Below, in pieces: positions 47,801-56,544 of a stretch of 64,000 nt of DNA. Position numbers and translations under genes: made by a program. The DNA lies in contig CAVPTW010000035.1 in NCBI GenBank assembly GCA_963708735.1, forward strand, positions 62,001 through 126,000, read 5' to 3'. The notes beneath the pieces are model-generated. The model did not search any database. It was not told the origin of the DNA and saw nothing but the letters and a program-made list of their open reading frames with translations. Position 1 is the stretch's first letter, and each line of letters starts with the position of its first letter. Source of the DNA: JAGPUQ01 sp963708735. GTDB lineage: Bacteria; Pseudomonadota; Gammaproteobacteria; Pseudomonadales; Porticoccaceae.

Positions 47801-50458
47801 TAGCTGCACCAGTCCCTCTGCCATCAACTGGCGCAGGTGCTCGCGCCCTTCGTGGGCTGCCGATCGGGTCAGGTCGGCGCGCATGCCCTCGAGCTGGTCA
47901 CCGAGCCGCGCCAGATCGACCGTCATGGGCCCGGTGCCGGTGAGCAGGGCGCGGCCGCTGACGAGCGCCTGTTCGAACAAGTCCAGACTTGCCGTAGCGG
48001 GCGCCTGACCGCGTTCGCTGCACAGATTGACCAGCGCTTCCAGCGCCCGGATCACACGGGGTAACTGCGGGTTGCCCGCACGTTCGCAGCAGCCGACGAG
48101 CATGTGCAGCGCCCGCGCAACCGCCTCGGAGGGCGGGCTCGCGGGCGCGCGGCGCTGTGTTGCCAGGTAGGCTGCCACGGTATCCAGATGAGCGGTCGCT
48201 TCATCGTTGAAGGCGAGAGAAAGCGGCGGGATAGTCTGGTCCGGCACTATCTCTGCTGGGGCCGCAGCGGCGACCTGTGCCTGGAGGCCGCTGCTCGCGA
48301 GGTTCTCCGCGGCCTCGCGCAGCCGTGTTCCGGAGGCGCCGAGGTCCGGCGCGGTGCCGGCGGTAAAAGCTTCGATCAGCTCCGGCAGTTGGATAATCGC
48401 GCCGCTGACCACCTGGGCCACGGGCGCCGACCAGGGCACATGGCCATCGCGGATTTTGTTCAGCAGGTTCTCCACTGCCCACGACAATTCGGCGATCGCC
48501 GTTGCCCCGACCATGCGGCCACTGCCCTTTAGGGTGTGGAAGCCGCGCCGGAGATCAGCCAGGACCTCCGCGCTGGTTCCCGGCGAGCGGGTTTCAAGGT
48601 CGCGGAGAGACTCCAGTACTTCGCGGGCCTCGGCGATGAAAATTGCACAAATTTCGGGGTCCGCATCGACCTCGGATGCGGGGTTGGCAGGCGCCGTTGG
48701 CGCTGGGCCAGCCGCCGGCGTCAAGGCGTCCGCCGAAGGCGCCATCGACACAGAGGGTAGAGGTACCACTTCTGCGGTACCGCTGCCGGCGGCGACCGGC
48801 AGTGAGTCGATCTCGAAGGCGGCGAGCTCGAGAGCCTTGGCCTCGGCCTGATTCAGAAACTGCGCGCAGGCGGCGGTATCGGCCCGGGCCAGGGACTCCA
48901 GGTAGTACTCGCACGCGATGAGGGCATCCGCGAGCGCATCGAGCTGCGACCAGGAGGCGCTGGCGCCGGGGCGCATCAGTTGCCGCGCGACGTGGTCACC
49001 ACAGGCGGCCACCACCAGACCCAGGCGGTCCTGCTCGATGAATTCCAGCACGCGTGCGATCTGCACCGCGCGCGCGGGCAATCCTTCCAGGTACAGGGGA
49101 TTGTTGCGCGCCGAGATATAGCCCACCACGGCGTCCTTGATCTCATCGAGCAGTCCGCGCACGGTGGCGACCACGGCGGCAGCGGCGGCATCGACCCAGG
49201 CGATCTGGCGCCGACCCTGGTCCTCCCTGGATCCCGTCGACGGGGTGACTGCATCGCACACCTGTGCTTCCAGTGCGCTGATCTGATCCGCCCATTCCGT
49301 CCAGGAAATCCGGATCGGATTGTCGGTCAGGTCGCGGTAGGTCGCGCCCGCACTTGCCGCCGCTGGATGAGCGGCAGCTGCCAGTGTGTCGCGCAGATGC
49401 AGTAGCGGGGGCGACAGGGTCGCGGCAGCCTGTTCCAGTGCGACGCCGGTATCGACGAGCTGGTCGCTCAGGTCCTGAATCTGGTGCAGCGCGATCGTCA
49501 ACTGGTCGCGTAACGCGGCGTTCGGACCCTGGGTGACGGAACCTTCATGCTGCGCCGCTGGATGTCGGAGTGGAGTCTGGTCGAGGCGAAACAGGCTGCG
49601 CAGCTGTAACGCCCCGGGTTGCCGGTCGCTCGCCCTGGCAACGTAATAGAGTAGATTCTTCAATAGATTGCGCGCCGCCGGCGGCAGTGCGGAAGCAACG
49701 GATGCAGGATCGCAGCAGGTGCGCAGATCGCGGTCAAGCTCCCGCAACAGTTGCCGCAGTGCTGGACCTGCCGGCACTGCGGCACCCAGGCCGGCGAGGA
49801 CGGCGTATCCGGCGCGCCACAGCAATCCGCGCTGGTGCCCGGCAAAAAGTTCCTGCATGCGTTCCGCGACGGTGCTCATGCGTCGGAGCGGGAGGTCGAT
49901 CAGTGGCTCTCCCTTCAGCAGGCTCAGCAATCCGAGTTGGTAGATCTGGCGCAACCTCTGGCACAGCACCGCCAGTTCCCCATGGTCGACGGCAGTGGGC
50001 AGGGATTGGTTGCACTGGTCGAAGGGCGTGAGATCCGGATCGAACACGCCGCCCTCGGTTGCGAGCGGTTGTCCCCGGAGGGCGCGCAAGTCGTTGCGAG
50101 GCGACAGCAGGACGGCGGGTTGATCGCCGTGCTCCGCGATGACAGTGTCGAGATAGCCTGGCACGGCGGCGGCGGCGGCGGCCAGCGCCTCGCCCGCGGC
50201 TACCCGGTCACTCACTTCGCCACCGAGCAGTGCGTCCACCAGGGCTTCCATCTCCACCAGCAGTTCCGTGCCGGCATGGCAATCGGCCATTTCCATCGAT
50301 CCCGCCACCTGGTGCAGATACGCCCGGCAGAACTGGAGCTGTTGCCGGTCGCTCGGGTCGCGCAGGTAACTTTCCAGCGCGTCTGCGGCAGCCTCCAGTG
50401 TGACCCCGACTTCGTCGATCAGCCACTGCAGGCCCCAGGGGCCGGAATCAGCTCCCAT
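44861..50458 (-). CDS. chpA: ChpA, multi-Hpt CheA-type hybrid kinase for twitching
   Basis: The 1865-residue kinase of the Pil-Chp system relays receptor state to PilG and PilH. It has four Hpt-type histidines in visible motifs: HQVAGS (His49), HTLKGSGRMVG (His641), HMLVGC (His785) and HTLKGGARMAG (His1098). A proline-rich linker leads to the CheA dimerisation, ATPase (NAIDHGIEPPERR, DDGRGLD, FSTSQAVSQISGRGLGMDVV), CheW-like and receiver domains (Asp1791 in LLDIEMP). Pseudomonas ChpA is longer (about 2470 residues, with more phosphotransfer domains), so this is a reduced version. It overlaps pilK by eleven bases and chpB by four. Confidence 0.93.
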   Translation of the reverse strand: MGADSGPWGLQWLIDEVGVTLEAAADALESYLRDPSDRQQLQFCRAYLHQVAGSMEMADCHAGTELLVEMEALVDALLGGEVSDRVAAGEALAAAAAAVPGYLDTVIAEHGDQPAVLLSPRNDLRALRGQPLATEGGVFDPDLTPFDQCNQSLPTAVDHGELAVLCQRLRQIYQLGLLSLLKGEPLIDLPLRRMSTVAERMQELFAGHQRGLLWRAGYAVLAGLGAAVPAGPALRQLLRELDRDLRTCCDPASVASALPPAARNLLKNLLYYVARASDRQPGALQLRSLFRLDQTPLRHPAAQHEGSVTQGPNAALRDQLTIALHQIQDLSDQLVDTGVALEQAAATLSPPLLHLRDTLAAAAHPAAASAGATYRDLTDNPIRISWTEWADQISALEAQVCDAVTPSTGSREDQGRRQIAWVDAAAAAVVATVRGLLDEIKDAVVGYISARNNPLYLEGLPARAVQIARVLEFIEQDRLGLVVAACGDHVARQLMRPGASASWSQLDALADALIACEYYLESLARADTAACAQFLNQAEAKALELAAFEIDSLPVAAGSGTAEVVPLPSVSMAPSADALTPAAGPAPTAPANPASEVDADPEICAIFIAEAREVLESLRDLETRSPGTSAEVLADLRRGFHTLKGSGRMVGATAIAELSWAVENLLNKIRDGHVPWSAPVAQVVSGAIIQLPELIEAFTAGTAPDLGASGTRLREAAENLASSGLQAQVAAAAPAEIVPDQTIPPLSLAFNDEATAHLDTVAAYLATQRRAPASPPSEAVARALHMLVGCCERAGNPQLPRVIRALEALVNLCSERGQAPATASLDLFEQALVSGRALLTGTGPMTVDLARLGDQLEGMRADLTRSAAHEGREHLRQLMAEGLVQLLAAPEQFATPGGDNSAELHLQLPALASELEELARSANAAELPALEELASLLAAACRQCAGAPLTADARATLSAGTDVLLGMLDAVAANHPVAALAAAQREALRELGLGSAASEPAHGLVPEFVVPEPIAPDLAAATPSASALPDDQAGAAPAGTDWAEHGAPGDRDRVDAELVGVFLEEAADLGEQLEHALHQWRAGADPLQSTSTLKRALHTLKGGARMAGCRTLGTLCHDFETLVLRAEATADAGSDGFFATSLDHYDKIESELERIRGLVREPDAAPRTPDTPPRAQSPAPVGGQVVVLPTPPTPPPIPPAPAHPLPQHPVPLRARVGSAPHRPAPWRVSAVGSKTRSGQDLGGTVAEPREMVKIAAPILDNLVNLVDETSISRSRIEQQLHQFHALLEEMETTVTRFHDQVRRLSMETEAHTLLRSEALDLSAGADDFDPLEMDRYSQLQQLARGLEESASDLQDLKDTLLDKAQVTETLLVQQARVNRDLHENLTLTRMVPFSRVVPRLRRIVRQTASELDKPIELQLDNVEGEMDRAVLERIVPSLEHLIRNAIDHGIEPPERRRLAGKPESGVVAITFAREAGDIVIRLSDDGRGLDVEAIRAKAASLQLLPTGDELTDQDIMQLIFRPGFSTSQAVSQISGRGLGMDVVDNEVRQLGGTVSLTSRRNYGTEFTLRLPFTASVNRALLMKADGELYGVLLNSVAGVVKLNNVELAALHADPEQRLHFEGEFYRICPLVSLLYGVPATLPAAAGKLSVLLVKGKPDNVAVQVDALEPSQEIVVKSLGPQFAKVRGLAGATLLGDGRVVPIVDLAALIADRDSWSHALPQPALSGPGSRASAGATPARAATIVVVDDSVTVRKATSRLLERNGYRVLTARDGLEAMQLLQEVKPDLMLLDIEMPRMDGFEVARQVRASEPLHGLPIAMITSRSGHKHREKALALGVNRYLGKPYQEEVLLSVVEELLANSPDVR

Positions 50459-51413
50459 GGGACGCCTCGCCGTCGGCCAGGCGGTGGTAGGCCGCGACGC
50501 CGGGGTACTCGACGCGGATCAGGCCGGTCGGACGCCAGTCGTGGACCTCTCCCGGCCCCAGAATCAGATGGCCGCCGGGCTTGAGGCGCTGGGCGAGAAA
50601 ATTCAATGTGTCGTGGCGACGCCAGCGGCGGAAGTAAATCAACAGGTTCTGGCAGAAGATGATGTCGGCGCCCTCGGGGAAAAATCCCCGCTGCCGCAGC
50701 AGCAGGTTGTCCACAACAAAAGCCAGCCGACTGCGCACTTCGATGCGGAACCGGAAGCGTCCGGCACCGACCGGCTCCAGAAAGCGTGTCGCATACTCCT
50801 TGGGAAGGTCGAGCAGGGCGTGCGTGGGGTAGGTGCCGGCGCGGGCTTCCCGCAGCGCGGACCGGCTCAGGTCGGTCCCGATCACGGCGAAGTCATCGCT
50901 GCGTCCGGCGGCGCCGAATCCCTCGATGGCATCCAGTGCGAGCGAATAGGCCTCTTGCCCGGTGGAGCAGCCGACGCTCCACAGGTTGAGGCTCTCCCGG
51001 CCGGCGGCGGCGCGACCATGCACGATGTGGCGGACGAAATCGTGGGATTCCCGATGGCGGAAAAAGCGCGTTTCCTTGATCAACAGGCGATCCAGCAGCA
51101 GGCGCCTTTCACCCTCGCCGGCCGCAGGTTGCAGCAGGCGTTCAAAATATTCATCCGGATCCGCAAAACCCAATTCCAGTATTCGCTGCTCAAGTTGGCG
51201 GCGGACAAAGAGTTCGCGGCGCTGGTCCACCACAATCCCGGTTTCCTGTTCGAAGCAGTCGACCCACAGCTGGTAATGACCATCTTCCAGAGTGCGAACT
51301 TCCGGGTGGAGGACAGCATCATCAGGACCGGGTGCGGCCCGCACAAGGTAATCGCGGCCGCTCCCCGCAGGGTCAGCCGAGTCGGGGCGACTGGTCCTCT
51401 GGGTGGTGGTCAT
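50448..51413 (-). CDS. pilK: PilK, CheR-type chemoreceptor methyltransferase
   Basis: This 321-residue SAM-dependent enzyme methylates glutamates of PilJ. The N-terminal helical domain (FVRRQLEQRILELGF, ETRFFRHRESHDFV) precedes the Rossmann domain with LWSVGCSTGQEAYSLAL, VIGTDLSRSALREARAGTY and FCQNLLIYF. The ATG overlapping the pilJ stop (ATGA) was chosen; a longer frame upstream lies inside pilJ and has no typical content. The adenylate and catalytic positions of CheR appear kept. Confidence 0.92.
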   Translation of the reverse strand: MTTTQRTSRPDSADPAGSGRDYLVRAAPGPDDAVLHPEVRTLEDGHYQLWVDCFEQETGIVVDQRRELFVRRQLEQRILELGFADPDEYFERLLQPAAGEGERRLLLDRLLIKETRFFRHRESHDFVRHIVHGRAAAGRESLNLWSVGCSTGQEAYSLALDAIEGFGAAGRSDDFAVIGTDLSRSALREARAGTYPTHALLDLPKEYATRFLEPVGAGRFRFRIEVRSRLAFVVDNLLLRQRGFFPEGADIIFCQNLLIYFRRWRRHDTLNFLAQRLKPGGHLILGPGEVHDWRPTGLIRVEYPGVAAYHRLADGEASHGS

Positions 51414-54007
51414 CGGCGCGGATAATCGGGGTTCGTATCGAGATCGAATTCGTCGAGGTTGATCTCCGCAAGCTCCTGGTGGAGAGCGCCGCTGAGATCG
51501 ATTTCGGAGATGTTGTGGGCTCGCTCGGACCGCCGCGCGGACGACGGGGCGAGTCCCGGATCCTCGAGATCGATATCTTCCGGCTCCATAGGGTGTGCCG
51601 CTGGAGCGGTGGTGGTTTGCGGAAGGGGCGGTTGCCGTTCTCGCGGCTGCGCGCGGCCCGGCCACCGGCGCTCTGATTCATCGCTCGCGGCGGTGCTATC
51701 GGCGCGGGCGGTGACATGAGACGGCTCCGCGCGGTGCGTGGGTGCCTGATTCGGTCGCAGGTGCTGGCGATCGATTTCATCCATGGCCGCTTTGCTTTCG
51801 GCAAGAACGGAGGTGATGTGTGGCTGCGGGTGCCGCATGGCGGGGGCGGCGGTACCGGCTGGACGCGAGGTCCGCACGGTGTCCGGTTGTTGGGTGGCGG
51901 TCGCAGTGGATGTCGGATTCGCGTTGCCCAGAGGACGTGGCGAGACTTCCGGCAGCCGGAAGCCGGACACCGATTCGCGCAGATCGATCGCCATGTCGGC
52001 GAGCTCGCCGATGGATGCGGCGGTCTGGTTGGCCTGCTCCAGGGTGCGCGACGTGATCTCCTGGATCACGCTCATGGTGTTGGAGATGTGGCCAGCCGTG
52101 GTGGACTGGTGGCGCGCGGCGGTCGAAATATCCTGGATCAACTCCGCCAGGTTGGTGGAGACGGTTTCGATTTCACCCAACGCCACGCCCGCGTCCTGAC
52201 TCAGGGCCGCACCCGCTACCACTTCGGCGGTCGTCTGTTCCATGGAGGTCACGGCCGCGGTAGTGTCGGACTGGATCGCCGTGACGAGCGCCGCAATCTG
52301 CTTGGTGGCACTGGCCGAGCGCTCAGCCAGGCGTTGCACCTCATCGGCTACCACGGCGAAGCCGCGTCCGGCATCGCCTGCCATGGACGCTTGAATCGCT
52401 GCGTTGAGCGCCAGGATATTGGTTTGATCGGCGATGTCGCCGATCAAGGAGACGATGTCGCCGATTTCCTGGGAGCTTTCACCCAGGCGCTTGATCCGTT
52501 TCGATGTTTCCTGGATCTGATCGCGGATACGATCCATGCCGGTAATGGTATTGCGCACGACCGCCGCGCCACGGGCGGCAATGGATACCGAACGCTCGGC
52601 GACCGCGGCAGACTCGGTGGCATTGGCGGATACCTGATCGATGGTGATCGCCATCTCATTGATCGCCGCGGACGCGTCGGTAATTTCGTGGGATTGATTT
52701 TCGGCGGCTTGGGACAGTTGCAGGGCGGTGGCGCGCGTGGCGTCGGACGCCGCCGAGATATCGGCAGCCGTCGCAACGATGCGCGACACCAATTCACGCA
52801 ATTGTTGAATGGAGTAGTTGATCGCGTCGGCAATGGCGCCGGTGAAATCCTGGGTGACGGTGGCCTCGACGGTCAGATCACCCTGGCCCAGGTCCTGGAT
52901 TTCGTCCAGCAAGCGCAGGATGGCATCCTGATGGGCCTGGTTCGTGAGCGCGGTTTCGCGCAGTCTCCGGCGCGTGTCCGTGACCAGAATGAAGGCCAGA
53001 GCGGCGAGTCCGGCCACCAGCAATCCGACGCCGGCAATGGCCACCGCGGTGATATTGAAACCGGGCAGTATTTCCCGGTTGGCGCCGCTCAGACTGCGGA
53101 TGCCCTTTGACAGACCATCGCCCTGTGCGATCAGGCTGTCGCGGCTGGTCAGGATCGCTGCCGTTGCGGCCTGACTGGCCACCACACCGGGAGCAAATCC
53201 CTCGACGCCATCCAGCGCTGTTGCCAGCGGCCGGAAACTGTCGGCCACCACGGCGAGTTGCAGTCGCGCCGTCTGATTGCGGGCGGGAAGGAAATTCTGG
53301 GCTGGGTCGCCATTGCGCAGGCCTGACAGCACTGCCGCAAAACGCTCCTTTTGCTCCCGCAGGCCGGGCAGGGTTTCGGCGGCATTCCGATCCGGCTGGG
53401 AGAGCGCGGCAATGGCGGTAGCCATCTGCTCAACAGCGGCGCCGAGGGAGTAGGCAGCGTCCACCTCTGCCGTGGAAGCCTGGGCGGCAACCAGGGTTTT
53501 ACCGAGGACGCTGGTGGTTTCGCGCAGCCTGGGGATTGCTTCCTCGGCAGCGGCCACGGCCTGCCGAAAGCCGGTTGTTTGCTCGCCCTGGGCCGCGATG
53601 GTGTCGATCTGGGTCTGGATCCGTTTCCATTCCAGGCCAAATGCCGCAATCTGTGCGGCCGGTAGCTGGTCCGCAAGATTTTGCTCGACGTCGAGCCAGA
53701 TCGCATCCATCCGCGCGCGCATGCGGAGCATGGCACGACGCGCTTCGTCGTCGCCCAGGGACGCTGCGGTGGCGGTTTGTGACAGCTGTTCGACGAGGAC
53801 CCGCACATCGGCAGCCATCTGCACGCTGGCGCGGTCGTACTCGGAATTCCGGTACAGCGTGTAGAAAATGTAGCCCAGAGCGATCGTCAGAGCGATCAGC
53901 CCCACCACCAGGATGAGCACCGGCAGACCGGTGAGCGCGCGCCCTCTCGCTGATTTCGTTTCCATGGTGATAAGGCTGCTCCGGCTGCTGATTTTCGGTT
54001 GGCTCAT
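51410..54007 (-). CDS. pilJ: PilJ, methyl-accepting receptor of the pilus system
   Basis: The 865-residue receptor has a transmembrane helix at about 28-50, a periplasmic helical domain that senses the pilus, a second helix near 325-345, HAMP, and a methyl-accepting signalling domain with the hairpin tip EIGDIVSLIGDIADQTNILALNAAIQ. After the signalling domain (about residue 685) comes a 180-residue tail rich in Pro, Ser, Thr, Arg and Glu that ends acidic (EIDLSGALHQELAEINLDEF). Pseudomonas PilJ has about 680 residues and no such tail. The start overlaps the pilI stop (ATGA); a second ATG at codon 15 is also possible. Confidence 0.93.
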   Translation of the reverse strand: MSQPKISSRSSLITMETKSARGRALTGLPVLILVVGLIALTIALGYIFYTLYRNSEYDRASVQMAADVRVLVEQLSQTATAASLGDDEARRAMLRMRARMDAIWLDVEQNLADQLPAAQIAAFGLEWKRIQTQIDTIAAQGEQTTGFRQAVAAAEEAIPRLRETTSVLGKTLVAAQASTAEVDAAYSLGAAVEQMATAIAALSQPDRNAAETLPGLREQKERFAAVLSGLRNGDPAQNFLPARNQTARLQLAVVADSFRPLATALDGVEGFAPGVVASQAATAAILTSRDSLIAQGDGLSKGIRSLSGANREILPGFNITAVAIAGVGLLVAGLAALAFILVTDTRRRLRETALTNQAHQDAILRLLDEIQDLGQGDLTVEATVTQDFTGAIADAINYSIQQLRELVSRIVATAADISAASDATRATALQLSQAAENQSHEITDASAAINEMAITIDQVSANATESAAVAERSVSIAARGAAVVRNTITGMDRIRDQIQETSKRIKRLGESSQEIGDIVSLIGDIADQTNILALNAAIQASMAGDAGRGFAVVADEVQRLAERSASATKQIAALVTAIQSDTTAAVTSMEQTTAEVVAGAALSQDAGVALGEIETVSTNLAELIQDISTAARHQSTTAGHISNTMSVIQEITSRTLEQANQTAASIGELADMAIDLRESVSGFRLPEVSPRPLGNANPTSTATATQQPDTVRTSRPAGTAAPAMRHPQPHITSVLAESKAAMDEIDRQHLRPNQAPTHRAEPSHVTARADSTAASDESERRWPGRAQPRERQPPLPQTTTAPAAHPMEPEDIDLEDPGLAPSSARRSERAHNISEIDLSGALHQELAEINLDEFDLDTNPDYPRR

Positions 54008-54558
54008 CTGCGTAGCGAGGCGTCGCGAAACGCGGGATCCTGAAACAGCAGGGCGGGATCGAACAGCGGCAAGATACGCCGGTCGCCCTCGATCAGTCCA
54101 CCCGCCACAAACTGGTGAAAAGGCCCGGCCTGGAGCTCGTGCCGTTCGCGGAAGGTGTCATGGGCAAAATGCCGCAAGCCATCGACCCGATCGACGATAA
54201 CGCCCGCGGAAAAATCGTCCGAGACCATGACCAGTATGCGCTGGTGTTTGGACGGAACTGTCGCGCCCTGCCCCAGGAATTCGGCACCATCGACCACTGG
54301 CAGGAGCTTGCCGCGCACATTGGCAATACCGCGCATCCAGGGCTGTACCTGAGGCAGGCGCGTCAGGTGGTGTACCGGGAGAATTTCCGAAAGGCACTCG
54401 AGGTCGACCAGCGCATCGCAGCCGGCGAGCTGGAACGCGATCATGGTCGCTACCGGGGCGTACTCCGCCTGCGCTGGCAGTTGGCTCGCTGCCTTGGCAA
54501 AGGTTCGGGCCAAATCCTGCAGCAGGGTAAAGGGATCGGGCGGCACCACGGCGTTCAT
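54004..54558 (-). CDS. pilI: PilI, CheW-like adaptor
   Basis: This 184-residue protein has a CheW domain (AFQLAGCDALVDLECLSEIL, MRGIANVRGKLLPVVD, RILVMVSDDFSAGVIVDRVDG) that links the receptor PilJ to ChpA. Its size and place between pilH and pilJ match Pseudomonas PilI. It starts seven bases after pilH ends. Confidence 0.92.
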   Translation of the reverse strand: MNAVVPPDPFTLLQDLARTFAKAASQLPAQAEYAPVATMIAFQLAGCDALVDLECLSEILPVHHLTRLPQVQPWMRGIANVRGKLLPVVDGAEFLGQGATVPSKHQRILVMVSDDFSAGVIVDRVDGLRHFAHDTFRERHELQAGPFHQFVAGGLIEGDRRILPLFDPALLFQDPAFRDASLRR

Positions 54559-54565
54559 GCGGGCA

Positions 54566-54940
54566 TCACGGCATCAGACTCGCGATCACGGCGATCAATT
54601 CGTGTTCGCGAACCGGCTTGGTGACATAGCCGCGCGCGCCCTGCCGCGCGCCCCAGACGCGATCCGTCTGCTGATCCTTGTTCGAAACCATGACGACGGG
54701 GATGTGCCGCGTTTGCGCGCCTTGGGTCAGCAGGCGCGTGGCCTGAAAGCCATTCAGTCCCGGCATGACGATGTCCATCAGGACGAGATCCGGCTGCTGA
54801 TCGCGCGCCACCTGCACGCCAAGCTCGGCGTCGTCGGCGGAGATCACGGCGTAGCCGTGGCGGCTGAGGATTCCGGTCAGTTGCAGGGTGTCCACAGGTG
54901 AGTCGTCGATGATCAATACCTTTGACATCAGTTTCGGCAT
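54566..54940 (-). CDS. pilH: PilH, single-domain response regulator
   Basis: The 124-residue receiver has the acidic pair IIDDS, the phosphorylation site LMDIVMPGLNGFQATRLL (Asp56), the threonine/serine switch VVMVSNKDQ and lysine in VTKP. In Pseudomonas PilH opposes PilG and favours PilT-driven retraction. The start at MPKLMSKVL was used; the internal ATG at codon 5 would match the Pseudomonas length better but has no better ribosome site. Confidence 0.93.
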   Translation of the reverse strand: MPKLMSKVLIIDDSPVDTLQLTGILSRHGYAVISADDAELGVQVARDQQPDLVLMDIVMPGLNGFQATRLLTQGAQTRHIPVVMVSNKDQQTDRVWGARQGARGYVTKPVREHELIAVIASLMP

Positions 54941-55003
54941 CCGTAGCTCTATCCAGCACTGACAAAGTGGTTCGGTCCGCGCAAAGTACTCCAGGCCGTG
55001 GCG

Positions 55004-55423
55004 CTAGGAAGGTTCCGCTTCCGTCTGCCCGGCTGCATCGGCGTTTGCGCCGCCCGCCATGCGGTCGACCACGTCCATCAATTCCTGGCGGCTGAACGGC
55101 TTGGTGAGATAGGCATCCGCGCCCACGATGCGCCCGCGGGCCTTGTCGAACAAACCGTCCTTGCTCGATAGCATCACCACCGGGATGTGGCGAAAGCGAC
55201 GGTTGTTCTTGATCAGGGCACAGGTCTGGTAACCATCAAGGCGCGGCATCATGATGTCGACGAAAATGAGATCCGGGGGGGAATCGGCAATCTTTGCCAG
55301 CGAGTCGAACCCGTCCACCGCGGTAGTCACTTCGCAACCGGCGCGCACCAGCAACGTCTCCGCTGTTTTGCGGATAGTGTTGCTGTCGTCGATTACCAGA
55401 ATTTTCAAGGCGTTCGAACTCAC
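55004..55423 (-). CDS. pilG: PilG, single-domain response regulator
   Basis: This 139-residue receiver is nearly the Pseudomonas protein in its core: ILVIDDSNTIRKTAETLL, FVDIMMPRLDGYQTCALIKNN with Asp56, VVMLSSKDGLFDKARGRIVG and LTKPFS. PilG promotes pilus extension through PilB and stimulates adenylate cyclase CyaB. The GTG at VSSNALK was chosen because a G-rich ribosome site lies about five bases before it, and upstream codons have no family match. It is the first gene of the operon. Confidence 0.93.
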   Translation of the reverse strand: MSSNALKILVIDDSNTIRKTAETLLVRAGCEVTTAVDGFDSLAKIADSPPDLIFVDIMMPRLDGYQTCALIKNNRRFRHIPVVMLSSKDGLFDKARGRIVGADAYLTKPFSRQELMDVVDRMAGGANADAAGQTEAEPS

Positions 55424-55596
55424 CGACCCCCCGTGCGCGACGCGGTGTAGCGCCCGGATCGGGACCACAAACCATGCGCCATAATGAGTTTCTTATGTAA
55501 CACAACATCGGGTTATTATCCATATTTGGTGGCCTTGATCGCCAAATGGACCGCGCTTTCGCTACTTTGTCCCCGCCCTGTCAGGAGTTGACCGCG
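55424..55596. promoter_or_regulatory. Divergent promoter region of pilG and gshB
   Basis: The 173-base gap contains the most AT-rich stretch of this part of the window, at about 55482-55530 (ATAATGAGTTTCTTATGTAA onwards). It reads as possible -10 elements in both directions (TTATTAT for gshB, CATTAT for pilG). No clear TTGACA accompanies them. It must serve the chp operon on one side and the gshB-tonB-yqgE-ruvX operon on the other. Confidence 0.45.
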
Positions 55597-56544
55597 ATGT
55601 CCCGCAACCTTGGTGTGATCATGGATCCGATTGCGACCATCAACCCGAAAAAAGATACCACCCTGGCCTTGCTGCTGGCCGCGCAGGCGCGTGGTTGGTC
55701 GCTGTGGTACATGGAGCAGGCGGATTTGGCGCTCGAGGACTGTGTTCCCGTCGCCCGGCTGACGCCGCTATGGGTACGCGATTCCCTCACGGACTGGTTC
55801 GAGCTCGGACCGCCGGAAGCGCGGCCGCTCGAAACATTGGACTGCGTGCTGATGCGCAAGGACCCGCCCTTTGACAGCGAATACGTCTACAGCACCTACC
55901 TGCTGGAAGCCGTGGAGCGGCTCGGGGTGCTGGTGGTCAACCGGCCGGGCAGCCTGCGCGACTGCAATGAAAAAATTTTTGCCACCCGGTTCCCGCAATG
56001 TACCCCGCCGCTGCTGGTGAGCCGGGATCCGGCGCGGTTGCGCGCGTTCCACGACCATCACGACGACGTGATTTACAAACCCCTCGACGGCATGGGCGGG
56101 ATCGGGATTTTCCGGGCGCGCGCCGACGAGCCCAATCTCAGCGTCATCATCGAAACCCTGACTCAGCATGGCCGTACCACCATCATGGCGCAGCGCTATA
56201 TCCCGGAAATCGTCGCGGGTGACAAGCGCATCCTGGTCGTGGACGGTGAGGCCGTGCCCTACTGCCTGGCGCGGGTGCCGGCGGTGGGCGAGGTGCGCGG
56301 CAACCTGGCGGCGGGTGGCAGCGGCATCGTGCAGCCGCTGTCGGAGCGGGACCGCTGGATCGTCGCACAGGTTGCACCGACGCTGCGCGAGCTCGGGCTG
56401 CTGTTCGTGGGGCTCGACGTCATCGGCGACTATCTGACCGAGATCAATGTCACCAGTCCCACCTGTGCGCGGGAAATTGACTACGCAATGGACACCGACA
56501 TCGGCGGACGTCTGCTGACGGCGATCGAGCGGCGACTGCGTTGA
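55597..56544 (+). CDS. gshB: Glutathione synthetase
   Basis: The 315-residue ATP-grasp enzyme joins gamma-glutamylcysteine and glycine to form glutathione. It begins MSRNLGVIMDPIATINPKKD as in E. coli GshB (316 residues) and has DCVLMRKDPPFDSEYVYSTY, VIYKPLDGMGGIGIFR, IMAQRYIPEIVAGDKRILVV and the metal-binding TEINVTSPTC. The ATG preceded by CAGGAG was used. The stop overlaps the TTG start of tonB. Confidence 0.96.
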   Translation: MSRNLGVIMDPIATINPKKDTTLALLLAAQARGWSLWYMEQADLALEDCVPVARLTPLWVRDSLTDWFELGPPEARPLETLDCVLMRKDPPFDSEYVYSTYLLEAVERLGVLVVNRPGSLRDCNEKIFATRFPQCTPPLLVSRDPARLRAFHDHHDDVIYKPLDGMGGIGIFRARADEPNLSVIIETLTQHGRTTIMAQRYIPEIVAGDKRILVVDGEAVPYCLARVPAVGEVRGNLAAGGSGIVQPLSERDRWIVAQVAPTLRELGLLFVGLDVIGDYLTEINVTSPTCAREIDYAMDTDIGGRLLTAIERRLR

